Assembly (NCBI GenBank): GCA_900540475.1
Contig: UQGG01000021.1
Span: 60,831-124,830 of the forward strand
Length of the DNA stretch: 64,000 nt
Reading direction: 5' to 3'
DNA from: an uncultured Robinsoniella sp.
GTDB taxonomy: Bacteria > Bacillota > Clostridia > Lachnospirales > Lachnospiraceae
In this document: positions 33,690 to 43,781 of the stretch, one piece after another
Layout of the letters: the number at the start of each line of letters is the position of its first letter
How positions within the stretch are numbered: the stretch's first letter is position 1
Notes under the pieces: generated by a model
The model's database searches: none
What the model was told of the DNA's origin: nothing
The model's input: only the letters and a program-made list of their open reading frames with translations
Program-made: the position numbers and the translations under genes

Positions 33690-35387
33690 ATGACAGCAAA
33701 ACAAACCTTATGTGAGGCTGCTTCCGGCAGAATACCGGCTGATACAGTCTTCAAAAACGGCAACATAATTAATGTATTTACCCGGGAGATCTATACGGCA
33801 GATGTAGCTGTTTACCAGGGCATGATTGCAGGCATTGGCACTTATCTCGGCAGCAATGAGATCGACTGCAGCGGAAAATATCTCTGCCCGGGGCTGATGG
33901 ATGCCCATCTGCATATTGAAAGCTCCATGGTTACCCCCTGTGAAATGACGAAATCCGTTTTACCGGATGGCACTACGACACTTATTGCAGATCCTCATGA
34001 GATGGTAAATGTATGTGGCAGCAAGGCGATTGACTACCTGCTGGAAGCCGCCGCAAAGCTTCCGGTTAATTTATTCGTAATGCTTCCTTCCTCGGTACCT
34101 GCAACTCCCTTTGAGACAAACGGCGCCAATTTTGACGCAGCGGACATAAATGCATATATCAATCATCCCAGAGTGCTGGGGCTGGGGGAAGTGATGTGCT
34201 TTCCGCAGGTACTGTCAGGTGATTCCACCATCTTTGATAAATTAGAACTGGCAGCGGATAAAACGGCAGACGGACATGCTCCCGGACTTTCCCCACAGGA
34301 GATCCAGACCTATGCCTGCGCCGGAATCGAGACTGATCATGAATGCGTACAATTTGAGGAAGCGCTGGAAAAATGCCGTGCGGGAATGAAAATTCTGATT
34401 CGGGAAGGCAGCGCTGCCAAAAATATGGAGGGCATCATTCCCGGTTTAGTGAAAAGCGGTCTGCCCTTAGAGCATTTTCTCCTGTGCACCGACGATAAGC
34501 ACCTGGAGGATATCTGGAAAGAGGGCCATATCAGCCACTGCGTCCGTAAATGCATTGCCCTTGGCGTCAAGCCTGCAGCTGCCATTGCCATGGCAAGCAT
34601 ACATACCGCCAGAACCTATGGCCTCACCGGTTACGGAGCCATCGCACCCGGATACCACGCAGATCTGTTGATTCTGGATGACCTGGAAACATTTACGGTA
34701 GCCTCTGTTTATAAGGATGGGCGTCTGGTGACCCCTCAATGGATGGAGCAGTTAGAAGAAACTGAGATCCCGGAAAATCTACTGCACACCGTCCATTTTC
34801 AGGAGGTTACCCCCTCACAGTTAGCACTGCCCTGTAAAGGAGACATGCATGTCATTGAAATGGTTCCACACCAGATACTTACCAGAAATGTAACAGAACC
34901 GCTTCCTTCCAGAGACGGATACTTCGCTCCCCAAGGGGCATATACGAAGCTGTGTGTGGTGGAACGGCACCGGGGAACCGGGAATATCGCCACCGCACCC
35001 TTAAAGGGCTTCGGCATTAAAAACGGAGCAATTGCAACCACGGTAGCCCATGACAGCCACAATATTATAGCCGCCGGAGACAACGACGAAGATCTGTGCA
35101 CCGCCATCAACCACCTAAAAGAGATTCAGGGAGGTTACGTAATCGCTTCAAACGGAAAGGTCCAGGCATCTCTGCCCCTTCCTTTATTCGGCCTAATGAG
35201 CACAGCTTCCGGTAAAGTAACCAGCGAAATTACATCAGAAATGTTAAAGCTGGCACATGAAATGGGTATTCCCAAATATTTTGATCCCTTTATTACGTTG
35301 TCCTTTATGGCACTTCCAGTCATACCGGAAATCCGCCTTACTGACCGGGGATTGTTTGACAGTACTGCTCAGAAGTTTATTATTTAA
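33690..35387 (+). CDS. ade: Adenine deaminase
   Basis: 565 residues, the length of AdeC enzymes. Converts adenine to hypoxanthine and ammonia in purine salvage. Amidohydrolase metal ligands are visible: MDAHLHIESSM, DPHEMVNVCG, ETDHECVQF and the DDKHLEDIW aspartate; the C-terminal domain has GDMHVIEMVPHQI and TTVAHDSHNIIAAGDN typical of this family. AGGAAAGG lies before the ATG. Transcribed divergently from the MtmB-like cluster with a shared promoter hexamer. Confidence 0.95.
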   Translation: MTAKQTLCEAASGRIPADTVFKNGNIINVFTREIYTADVAVYQGMIAGIGTYLGSNEIDCSGKYLCPGLMDAHLHIESSMVTPCEMTKSVLPDGTTTLIADPHEMVNVCGSKAIDYLLEAAAKLPVNLFVMLPSSVPATPFETNGANFDAADINAYINHPRVLGLGEVMCFPQVLSGDSTIFDKLELAADKTADGHAPGLSPQEIQTYACAGIETDHECVQFEEALEKCRAGMKILIREGSAAKNMEGIIPGLVKSGLPLEHFLLCTDDKHLEDIWKEGHISHCVRKCIALGVKPAAAIAMASIHTARTYGLTGYGAIAPGYHADLLILDDLETFTVASVYKDGRLVTPQWMEQLEETEIPENLLHTVHFQEVTPSQLALPCKGDMHVIEMVPHQILTRNVTEPLPSRDGYFAPQGAYTKLCVVERHRGTGNIATAPLKGFGIKNGAIATTVAHDSHNIIAAGDNDEDLCTAINHLKEIQGGYVIASNGKVQASLPLPLFGLMSTASGKVTSEITSEMLKLAHEMGIPKYFDPFITLSFMALPVIPEIRLTDRGLFDSTAQKFII

Positions 35388-35469
35388 AAAGAGTGCAGAT
35401 ATACCATATCTCTCATCCCGGCAATTGAACATTGACCGGTATAAACGGATTGGAATATCTGCACTCTTT
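35388..35469. terminator. Long-loop inverted repeat between ade and the protease gene
   Basis: AAAGAGTGCAGATAT (35388-35402) and its exact complement (35455-35469) enclose a 52-nt loop. It lies between convergent genes and may end both transcripts, although the T-run is short (CTCTTTG). Confidence 0.55.
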
Positions 35470-35490
35470 GCTGAAAGCCTTATAATTCTT

Positions 35491-38400
35491 CTATTTATTT
35501 ATGGTGATCTTCTTTACCTTACAGTACTTCCCATAAATTTTCTTTCCGCAGGAATCCTTTTTATAAGCCCGGACTTTTACATAATAGGTTCTGCCCTTTT
35601 TCAGCTTGCTTATTTTCTTGTTGGATTTCCCTGTGTCTGAAGTTTTTCTGCCCTTTTTAAATGATGCGTTCTCTGCATACTGTATCTGGTATCCTTTTGC
35701 ACCCTTTACACTCTTTATTTTTACAGCTATCTGCCGTTTCTTTGGGTTAGATAGCTTTATGGAACTGACTCTGGCTGTAGTTACCTTTGACCAGCGGGCA
35801 TACAGCGTCTGATTGTTCTGCAGGGATACCAGGGAAGAAGCGGATATCTTCTTTCCGCCTGTTTTGGAAGTGTACCATCCTTTAAATGTATATTTGGATC
35901 TTTTTGGAGATGGCAGGCTGCCATAGCGATTCCCATTTTTGACCATAATGGAGGATTTCTCTGATTTCCCGCCATTTGCATTTAGCTTTACCTGAAAGTC
36001 CGATATCTTTTTAGTGGTAGCCGACAGAACGGCACTTACAGGGCTCCTTTTATAAATCTCGTTTTCTTTAGATCTTGCCTGGATTCCATATCTGGTATTG
36101 GGCTTTAATCCTGGGAATACACCTCCGTTTTGCCACTGTTTTCCGCCGTCAATGGAATATTCCTGGCCATTCACCGTCTTAATCGTTATAGCAGTCTCCG
36201 TTATACCGATACATTCCGGTGCCCCTGGTGCAGCTGCCTCCCGTTTATCAGTTCTTACATCCAACGCCCGGCTGGAAGGACTTTCCATCCTCTCTGCTGT
36301 TCTGCATACCCTGGCAATAACCCGGTAGATCCGATTTGGCAAAAGTCCGCTAAAGGTACCTGATGACTGCCAGTTTTTCCCCTCGTTAATGGAATACTCC
36401 TGACCGCTTATTTCTCTAATTGTAATCCGGTCGCTTCCCGCAGACACAAGACTTGGTACATCCGGTGCTTCCCTCAAAGACTGCAGCGTCATAAGAGATA
36501 ACGCCTCACTGACAGCGCTTTCCATCACCGTATCTGACTCTGCCTGCTTTGTAAAGATATAGTACCGCGTTCGATCTGTTAACTGTTCAAATATCCCGCT
36601 TTTTTGCCATACTTGCGAATCCAGGTCTGCACCTTCTTCCGTCGTAATGGCATATACCTGCCCCGGCACAGCCCTTACGGTAATGCTGCGATCCAGTACT
36701 TCCACAGTTTCCGGTGCTATAGGCGCACCGGGAGCACTGTCTTTTGTCCGCAGGTACAAGGTCTCGCTGTTATTTCCTGGCGCAGTATCAACAGTCTGGG
36801 GGATACGTGTGACAATCTCGTAATCCGTCCCAGGCTCCAGCCCCTCAAACAGCCCGCTGCCCTGCCACTCGGCAAACGCTTCTTCCCCCGGACCTTTCAT
36901 ACTGTATTCCTGACCCTGTCTGGTTTCCACTTCCACTGATACATCGGTGCGTCTCACCAAAACAGGTGCAGGGACTGCCTCTGGTGCCGGTTTTTTGGTT
37001 CGCGTCGAAAATCCTTCGCTCACTTCTCCCGGCATGTGCGTATCTGTTCCTGCCAGCCTTGTAAATATCAGATACGCTGTATCCGCCTGCAGCTCTTTAA
37101 AGACACCCGACTCCTGCCAGCTGGCTTCCTCTGATATAAGATCCACTCTGCCATTTACAGGAATAATACAATATTCCTGCCCCGTAATTACAGGGATAGT
37201 GATACTGTTATCCGTTACATGTAATAATAACTCAGGCATTTGAACAGCCGCCGGAGGCTGTGCCTTCGTCCTCACCTGGACCTGATTACCGGCACTGCTT
37301 GCCATGGCTGTATCCGTTTCCGAGATTCTGGCTATGATATCATATTCCGTGTCCGGATCCAGTCCTTCGAAGATGCCATCTGTCTGCCATGCGCCGTAAC
37401 TTTCTGCCTCTGCACGCTTAATGGCATATTCCTGTCCCGCCACTGAGGAAACCGTAATCTTCCGGTCCAGCCGTTCCGCAACAGCAGGTGCGTCAGGCGC
37501 TTGCGGCGCCACATCCTTTGTGCGCACCAGGAACGGTTCAGAGGGTTTGCTGGCTGCGGTATCCTCTGTTTCTGCATATCTGGTAATCACCTGATAATCC
37601 GTTCCCGGGTTCAGCCCTTCAAACAATCCGGTAAAACCGCCTTCTGACTGATCTGCAATCTTCCAGTTTGTTCCGTTATCAATGGAATACTCCTGCCCTT
37701 CCAGGGCTTTCACTGTAATACTATGATCCGTTACGGCTCCAGACAGCTCCGAAATCTCCGCCTTTTTAGGTGAACTCTGTGCAATCTTTTTCGTTTCAGC
37801 CACAACGTAGTAACTATTTCCAATGTTATTTACGGACGCCTGAAGTCCATTTTCCATATCGGAAATTGCGGTCAGGATATGATCCGATGAAATGTCCACT
37901 GCAAAAAGTCTGGTTCTATCCCCGTCATATTCCGGGGGTTTTGGAAATTGCAGCATTACATTCCCGTCTTCAGATAATTGGATTTCATTTCCACCTGCTG
38001 TAGTACGAACAGCATAAACCGTAAATAAACCGCCTCCTAATCCACGCAGACTCTCCCGGATCTCCTCATAGATTTCATCCTGGGAATCCCATACCCTTGC
38101 ACGGAATACTGTGGCTTTTGGCAGATAGCTGTGGCTGTCCGTTAAAACTACACCGTTATCAGTCAATACCGTATCCAAAACCGTGAACCGATACTTATAG
38201 TAAATACTGTCCGGCTTGCCTTTTCCCACAACCGTTACTATTTTTCCTTCAAAATCTGCTCTTGGGATTGCATCCTCTTCACGATAAACCTGCTCATCTA
38301 TGCGGATCTCCACTTCTCCCTGATCTTCCAGTACCGGATGTATTCTCACAAATGCTGATGCAGCCGGTAATGTAATCAGAACTTCCTTTGAATCCGACAC

Positions 38401-40086
38401 CTCTACACTAGTTCCCGTTTCGATTTCCTGCATTCCCAAATCCAGGCTGTCAATCGTAACAGACTGTACCCTGGCTGTCACCGCATTGTCCACCGTAAAG
38501 GCTTTAATCATTACATTTCCGGAATACACTGTTTTACTTTTATAGGGATGATTAGCTAAATCGGTCCAGCCGATTCCCTGATTCCAAAAGCTCTGACCTT
38601 CCTCCACCTTTGCATTCGTGAATGCTTCGCCTCCGAATACCGGTGCCGTAGATGCAAGTTCCAGAGGGACATAGCTCCCCTTGTCTCCGGTGATTAACTG
38701 TACTACGGAAAACTGATCCCCTGGCTTCAAGATCAACGGAGTATCTAATTCTAAAGTATGGTATCCTCCATAAGACACGGTATCGGTCTGTTCAGCCACC
38801 AGGGATCCGCTCTCCGGATTATCCACCAGGGGGTTTTTATAAATCCGGATCTGAACTTTTGAGCCCGGTTCCGTTGTAACTGCAGATACCGCCTTTAGCG
38901 TTTCATTAGACCCGGCTGTAAACACATTTGCAACGGAAACTTCGCTGCCGGGATACCGCAGTATGCCATAGACGCTTTTCATGCCTAAATAATCGTACTG
39001 ATAATTGTGATCATACTGATAGTTTCCCTCTTCATCCGGAAGATCCAGGTAAAAACTTGTAAATTCGTTGACTGACTGATCATAATAGGACAAATAAAAA
39101 TAGCCTTCATTTCCCCAGTTTTTACCCCAGCTGTTCTTTACAATCCATGCCCCGTCTCCAGGCGGACGACGGTTTTCCAGAAAATTTTCCGCTGAGTAGT
39201 CATCCTCCCAGCCTACAATAGATACCTCATGATTGGCAGTTAAATACTGATCCGTATACTGTGCATAAGTCTGATTGTTAATGTAGGTTCCATTGACCGA
39301 AGTCTGATCCGGTCTGCTCTGGTCTGCATAGTAGGATACATCCACTACCCCATTATTCATCAGGGCTTTTTTAATCGTATTCACGGCATCCCGGTCCAGA
39401 CTGTACCCACTTTTGGCAGTATAGTTTTCAAAGACAGCCGTTCCCGGAAGAAAATCCGCATTTTGCAGATGTCCTACTGAGTCGTATAATTTCTTCGGGT
39501 CCACTGACCACACCTGAGATTTCCCTGTCAGGTATGGGACTTCTGATTCCTGCTCCACACCAGCCCAGGAAGACAGCAGCCCGGTAGCGATCTGACGGTT
39601 TCCCCCCACATCAAAGGGCTGATCCTTGGTGGCTATAATTCCTTCCCCTTCCTGCCGCTGATAAGAAAACCAGGTCAGATGCCTCTCTGAATAGTCCGGT
39701 ACCGCTATATCAGAACTGCCGCTCCCGCTTGCCTGTACCATCGCAGAGCTTTCCATCGCAGAGAGCGTCCCAAACGCCCAGCAGCTGCCCCAGGGACTCT
39801 GGTTCCTGACAGGAGATGACAGTGCCTGCTGCCGAAGATCAAATTGCTGCGGCAAAACAGATCTGGTTCTGCGTCTGCTTTTTCCTTCATAGTTGTAATA
39901 CTGCTGGTCAATTCCACTTGGGATATGTCCCATTTCAGAAACTTCCGCTTCCTGATCACTCCCCAGAATTTCCGCCGTCTCATTCCCGGCAAATGCCGTA
40001 AGGGATAAAGCAGATACGAAACATATGGAAAGCGCTGCCGTCTTTGTTAATTTACCCAGATATTGAAATAATTTTTTCCCTTTCAA
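35491..40086 (-). CDS. Large secreted papain-family (C1) protease with seven tandem beta modules
   Basis: 1531 residues. Signal peptide to about residue 33 (LTAFAG). Then a C1A peptidase domain with oxyanion Gln and nucleophile in QSPWGSCWAF (Cys102), His286 in TANHEVSIVGW and Asn318 in IVKNSWGKNWG. A lectin-like region follows to about 560, then a linker and seven repeats of about 90 residues recognised by GQEYSI...F.GL.P.T.Y...R, an InlB/Flg_new-type repeat (GWYTSKTGGKKI) and a fibronectin-like end. No LPXTG anchor is seen, so it is probably released or held non-covalently. Start is TTG at 40086 after GGGGGA. It begins 11 bp after the aldo/keto reductase gene. Confidence 0.9.
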   Translation of the reverse strand: MKGKKLFQYLGKLTKTAALSICFVSALSLTAFAGNETAEILGSDQEAEVSEMGHIPSGIDQQYYNYEGKSRRRTRSVLPQQFDLRQQALSSPVRNQSPWGSCWAFGTLSAMESSAMVQASGSGSSDIAVPDYSERHLTWFSYQRQEGEGIIATKDQPFDVGGNRQIATGLLSSWAGVEQESEVPYLTGKSQVWSVDPKKLYDSVGHLQNADFLPGTAVFENYTAKSGYSLDRDAVNTIKKALMNNGVVDVSYYADQSRPDQTSVNGTYINNQTYAQYTDQYLTANHEVSIVGWEDDYSAENFLENRRPPGDGAWIVKNSWGKNWGNEGYFYLSYYDQSVNEFTSFYLDLPDEEGNYQYDHNYQYDYLGMKSVYGILRYPGSEVSVANVFTAGSNETLKAVSAVTTEPGSKVQIRIYKNPLVDNPESGSLVAEQTDTVSYGGYHTLELDTPLILKPGDQFSVVQLITGDKGSYVPLELASTAPVFGGEAFTNAKVEEGQSFWNQGIGWTDLANHPYKSKTVYSGNVMIKAFTVDNAVTARVQSVTIDSLDLGMQEIETGTSVEVSDSKEVLITLPAASAFVRIHPVLEDQGEVEIRIDEQVYREEDAIPRADFEGKIVTVVGKGKPDSIYYKYRFTVLDTVLTDNGVVLTDSHSYLPKATVFRARVWDSQDEIYEEIRESLRGLGGGLFTVYAVRTTAGGNEIQLSEDGNVMLQFPKPPEYDGDRTRLFAVDISSDHILTAISDMENGLQASVNNIGNSYYVVAETKKIAQSSPKKAEISELSGAVTDHSITVKALEGQEYSIDNGTNWKIADQSEGGFTGLFEGLNPGTDYQVITRYAETEDTAASKPSEPFLVRTKDVAPQAPDAPAVAERLDRKITVSSVAGQEYAIKRAEAESYGAWQTDGIFEGLDPDTEYDIIARISETDTAMASSAGNQVQVRTKAQPPAAVQMPELLLHVTDNSITIPVITGQEYCIIPVNGRVDLISEEASWQESGVFKELQADTAYLIFTRLAGTDTHMPGEVSEGFSTRTKKPAPEAVPAPVLVRRTDVSVEVETRQGQEYSMKGPGEEAFAEWQGSGLFEGLEPGTDYEIVTRIPQTVDTAPGNNSETLYLRTKDSAPGAPIAPETVEVLDRSITVRAVPGQVYAITTEEGADLDSQVWQKSGIFEQLTDRTRYYIFTKQAESDTVMESAVSEALSLMTLQSLREAPDVPSLVSAGSDRITIREISGQEYSINEGKNWQSSGTFSGLLPNRIYRVIARVCRTAERMESPSSRALDVRTDKREAAAPGAPECIGITETAITIKTVNGQEYSIDGGKQWQNGGVFPGLKPNTRYGIQARSKENEIYKRSPVSAVLSATTKKISDFQVKLNANGGKSEKSSIMVKNGNRYGSLPSPKRSKYTFKGWYTSKTGGKKISASSLVSLQNNQTLYARWSKVTTARVSSIKLSNPKKRQIAVKIKSVKGAKGYQIQYAENASFKKGRKTSDTGKSNKKISKLKKGRTYYVKVRAYKKDSCGKKIYGKYCKVKKITINK

Positions 40087-40097
40087 AAAATTCCCCC

Positions 40098-41057
40098 TTA
40101 CGAAAAATCTGCCTTTTCAAACGCAATATCCAGCATCCCCACTGCCTCTTCAATCTGGGCAATGTTTTTAGGTCCATAGAGGGGCATGCAAAACGTTTCC
40201 TGCTGTGTAAAAAATCCCAGTACAACCTGGGAAACAGTAGCACTATATTTTCCGGTGAGTAATTTTACCCGTTCCGCCATCTCCAGATTTTCTTTGACAA
40301 AATAAGGACTGTTTTCTACTGCTTCCCGTCCTCCGGTTATGTATTTGTGGAAGAATCCGCCGCAGACACCCATATATGGCATCAGTACATTATTCGCATT
40401 CTCCTTGTGGTAAGACAACATCCCTTCGTCTGCTTTAACCATCGTATCATCAGACAATGGTTTCATAAACCGGGATCCCATATTATAAAGCGCCTGATTG
40501 GCTGCAAATCCACGGTATCCCATTTTCTTACAGTATGTATCTGCCTCCTCCATACGCTTAGTAGTCCAGTTAGAGCATCCATAATAACGGATTTTTCCCT
40601 CCCGCACAAACTGTTCCATTACCTCAATTAATTCCTCTACAGGCTGACTGGTATCATCCCGGTGATAAAAATATAGATCTATGTAATCGGTCTGCAATGC
40701 TCTTAAGGAAGCTTCCAGATCATGTCGCATATCCACCCTGCCCATACGGTTCTGATGTAAATCAGGATTTTCCACCGTCATATCCGGATGCCCGCCTTTT
40801 GTTACGATTACCGTTTCATGTCTTTTCTTACTCCTGTGAAGCCAGTCTCCGATGACTCTTTCGCTTCTTCCGATCTCCGGTTTCACCCAGTCAGAATATA
40901 CTCTGGCTGTATCAATCATATTTCCCCCCAGATATAAAAACGTATCAAAAATCCTGTCTGCCTCCTGTCCGTCAAAGCTTAATCCTGCTAAAGCCGTACC
41001 CAGTCCCAATGGCAGTACATTTAAGTCTGTATTTGGTATTATTATGTTTTTCTTCAT
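40098..41057 (-). CDS. Aldo/keto reductase family oxidoreductase
   Basis: 319 residues, a TIM-barrel NADPH-dependent carbonyl reductase. Motifs: LGLGTALAGLSFDG at the start, NMIDTARVYSDW with catalytic Asp/Tyr, VTKGGH with catalytic Lys, DYIDLYFYHRDD with the His, YYGCSNW and NQALYNM. The ATG at 41057 is chosen because AAGGAGG lies 5 nt upstream; the longer frame has no such site. The substrate is unknown. The secreted protease gene follows almost immediately, an odd pairing that suggests only shared transcription. Confidence 0.9.
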   Translation of the reverse strand: MKKNIIIPNTDLNVLPLGLGTALAGLSFDGQEADRIFDTFLYLGGNMIDTARVYSDWVKPEIGRSERVIGDWLHRSKKRHETVIVTKGGHPDMTVENPDLHQNRMGRVDMRHDLEASLRALQTDYIDLYFYHRDDTSQPVEELIEVMEQFVREGKIRYYGCSNWTTKRMEEADTYCKKMGYRGFAANQALYNMGSRFMKPLSDDTMVKADEGMLSYHKENANNVLMPYMGVCGGFFHKYITGGREAVENSPYFVKENLEMAERVKLLTGKYSATVSQVVLGFFTQQETFCMPLYGPKNIAQIEEAVGMLDIAFEKADFS

Positions 41058-41225
41058 GAAGTCCTCCTTGGATATATTGGTAAAAGCAGAAAGCACCTGC
41101 CTAACCTGTAACTCCCTGTTTGGGAAGCTGCTATTTGTCCGGTTATTCCAGTCTTTCTGCTTTTCATTACAGATTGTATTGTTTATTCATTTTCACAGGC
41201 TCTAAAGCGAATTGAAATTCGTATT

Positions 41226-42596
41226 CTACAGTTCACGCAGCATGTTTACTACATTTTCAAAATGCATTCCATGAGATGCCTTTACCAGCACCGTGTCGTC
41301 TTTTTTAATCAGTCCAGGCAGGACTTCCTTCAGTGAATCCAGATTTTCTACATAGACAACTTCCTTGCAGCCCCCTGCATCCCGGGCTGCCTGCGCCATA
41401 TGCTTACACATTTCGCCTGCGCAGACCAGCAGATCAATTTTATGCTGTGCCGCATATGCACCCACTTCTGCATGAAGCTGTGCCGCATTTTCTCCCAGCT
41501 CAAACATATCGCCCAGGATGGCAGCTTTCCTTTGATCCGCATCTTTTAAAACGTCTAAAGATGCCTTCATGGAGGATGGGCTGGCATTATAGCAGTCATC
41601 CACGATGGTGATGGTATCTGTCTCAATGATATGGAATCTTCCGCCCAGGGATTCCAGCTTCTCAATCCCTGCCTTAATTTCCTCCATAGTAAGCCCCAGG
41701 GTTCTTCCCACCGCTGTGGCTGCAAGGGCATTAAGCACCATGTGATACCCCGGAATCGGCACGACTGTCTGAAAGCTCTCCCCGCCTGCATGAATCTCAC
41801 ACTGGACTCCTTTCAGCCCCCGGGGAATAATATGGTCTGCATAGATTTCCCTGTCACTTTCCACACCAAAGAAAATAGGCTTAATTCCTTTTACATCCCG
41901 GATTGTGGATAATTTATCATCATCTCCGTTTAAGATAATCTTACCATCCTCAGCAATATAATCGAAGATCTCTGATTTTGCTTTCAGTATCCCATCCCGG
42001 CTTTTTAGAAATTCCAAATGGCACAGTCCAATGTTGGTCAGTACACAGATGTCAGGCTTTGCTACCTTGCTCAGTCTGTGCATTTCGCCAAAATCACTGA
42101 TTCCCATTTCCAGAACTGCGATCTCATGTTCCTCTCTCAAACGAAATACCGTAAGCGGAAGTCCCAGTTCATTATTAAAATTTCCAAGGGTCTTCAAAAC
42201 ATTATATTTTTCAGCCAAGACAGAGGCGATTATCTCCTTTGTACTGGTTTTTCCCACACTTCCGGTAATCCCCACGACTTTCACCGACAGCTGCTGTCTG
42301 TAATATTCGGCAATATCCTTTACCGCCTGAAGGGTGGAATCCACCAGAATATAAGGACCTGCCGGATTCTCCGGTTTCACTTCCACCAAAGCTCCCAGGG
42401 CTCCTTTTTCAAATATCTGGGGGAGGAACTGATGTCCGTCTGCCCGTTCCCCCTTTACCGCAACAAACAGACAGCCGTCTTCTGCTTTACGGCTGTCTGT
42501 TGTAATGCTGGTAACTTCTGATTCACTTTTGTCTTTGTCTCCGTAATATACGCCCTGACATGCTTCTGCAATCCGGCTTAAAGACATATTCTTCAT
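41226..42596 (-). CDS. murF: UDP-N-acetylmuramoyl-tripeptide--D-alanyl-D-alanine ligase
   Basis: About 456 residues. Adds D-Ala-D-Ala to the UDP-MurNAc-tripeptide in peptidoglycan synthesis. Visible: N-terminal TDSRKAEDGCLFVAVKG, ATP loop GITGSVGKTSTKE, then EMGISDFGEM, NIGLCHLEF, NGDDD, DDCYNASPSSM and GDMFELGENA. The ATG at 42596 is preferred over a TTG at 42608; the GGAAGG ribosome site is 12 nt away, so the start is not certain. The next gene upstream is ddl, which makes the D-Ala-D-Ala it uses; a dispersed repeat copy sits between them. Confidence 0.95.
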   Translation of the reverse strand: MKNMSLSRIAEACQGVYYGDKDKSESEVTSITTDSRKAEDGCLFVAVKGERADGHQFLPQIFEKGALGALVEVKPENPAGPYILVDSTLQAVKDIAEYYRQQLSVKVVGITGSVGKTSTKEIIASVLAEKYNVLKTLGNFNNELGLPLTVFRLREEHEIAVLEMGISDFGEMHRLSKVAKPDICVLTNIGLCHLEFLKSRDGILKAKSEIFDYIAEDGKIILNGDDDKLSTIRDVKGIKPIFFGVESDREIYADHIIPRGLKGVQCEIHAGGESFQTVVPIPGYHMVLNALAATAVGRTLGLTMEEIKAGIEKLESLGGRFHIIETDTITIVDDCYNASPSSMKASLDVLKDADQRKAAILGDMFELGENAAQLHAEVGAYAAQHKIDLLVCAGEMCKHMAQAARDAGGCKEVVYVENLDSLKEVLPGLIKKDDTVLVKASHGMHFENVVNMLREL

Positions 42597-42617
42597 TTCA
42601 TTTACCAACCTTCCCTA

Positions 42618-42675
42618 TAGTTTGTTTGGAAGTTCATTCCCGCCATCTGCACACCGCACTTTACGGTATGAATGC
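42618..42675 (+). repeat. Dispersed intergenic repeat, copy between ddl and murF
   Basis: TTTGTTTGGAAGTTCATTCC, then CGCCATCTGCACACCGCACTT. Nearly the same string, from CATTCCCGCCATCT on, occurs at 59758-59814. Confidence 0.7.
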
Positions 42676-42680
42676 ACCTT

Positions 42681-43709
42681 TTATTTCTTTAAAGAAACTT
42701 CAATCAGCTTTTCGCACAAATCTGCAAATGACATCCCAAGCGCACCTGCTTCCTGGGGCAGAAGGCTGGTAGGGGTCATTCCAGGCAGTGTATTTGCTTC
42801 CAGGCAATACATATGATTCTCCTCATCCATGAGGAAATCAACTCTGGCATAATTTTCAAGCCTCAGTACATGATAAGCCAGGACCGCATAATCCTGCATT
42901 TTCTTTGTGAGATCCGCTGCAAGTTCTGCCGGACAGGTCTCAATGGTACTGCCTGGCTCATATTTATTTCTGTAATCATAGAATCCCTGAATGGGCGCAA
43001 TCTCAATGATCGGATATGCTTCCCCATCTACAACGCCGATGGAAAACTCTCTGCCCTTTACATAGGTTTCAATGATAATTTCATCTTCATAGTGAAATGC
43101 ATCTATTACCGCCTGCTCATACTCTTCTCTGGTATTTGCAATATAGACGCCCACACTGGAACCGCCGCAGCAGGTTTTTACCACACAGGGAAGCCCCATC
43201 CCGATATCATCCAGGGATTTCACTCCCTCTTCCTTTTTCAGCATTACGCTTATGGGAGTGGGCACACCGTTTTCCAGGAATAACTGTTTTGAAATCCCCT
43301 TATCCATTGCCAGAGCACTTCCCAGATAGCCGCTGCCGGTATAAGTAATTCCCAGCAGATCAAAAGCCGCCTGGACTTTTCCATTTTCACCGTTTTCTCC
43401 ATGCAGCGCCAGAAATACCACATCCGCTGCTTTACAAAGTTCCAGAACCGCAGGTCCGAAAAATTCTTTCTGGGATTTAACAGCCTCTTCTACTTCACTG
43501 TCAAAGCTTCTCATATATGCTGCTGCCGCATTTACATCATACGTCTCTGTAAACGCAAGGTCTGCCTGCAGCCCGGTATTTCCAAAAAACACATCCAGTA
43601 AAATAGCACGGTGTCCTTTTTCTCTCAATGCCTCACATACTTTTGTGCCGGATACGATGGAGATTTCTCTCTCCGTACTGATTCCTCCTGCCAGAACTAC
43701 AATATTCAT
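42681..43709 (-). CDS. ddl: D-alanine--D-alanine ligase
   Basis: 342 residues, ATP-grasp fold. The opening VLAGGISTEREISIVSG, FLALHGENGENGKVQ, YTGSGYLGSALAMDKG, VKTCCGGSSVGV, the YARVDFLMDEENHMYCLEANTLPGMTPTSL block and a C-terminal helix are all present. It forms D-Ala-D-Ala for cell-wall precursors; the Tyr in GSGYLGSA-type loop suggests a D-Ala rather than D-Lac enzyme, though I rely on position only. AGGAGG ribosome site. Followed by murF on the same strand. Confidence 0.95.
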   Translation of the reverse strand: MNIVVLAGGISTEREISIVSGTKVCEALREKGHRAILLDVFFGNTGLQADLAFTETYDVNAAAAYMRSFDSEVEEAVKSQKEFFGPAVLELCKAADVVFLALHGENGENGKVQAAFDLLGITYTGSGYLGSALAMDKGISKQLFLENGVPTPISVMLKKEEGVKSLDDIGMGLPCVVKTCCGGSSVGVYIANTREEYEQAVIDAFHYEDEIIIETYVKGREFSIGVVDGEAYPIIEIAPIQGFYDYRNKYEPGSTIETCPAELAADLTKKMQDYAVLAYHVLRLENYARVDFLMDEENHMYCLEANTLPGMTPTSLLPQEAGALGMSFADLCEKLIEVSLKK

Positions 43710-43781
43710 AAGATTCCTCCTGATACTTAATACTTTTCCATAATTCGCCGGTCCCTCCCGGCATACTTTTATATAAACTCT

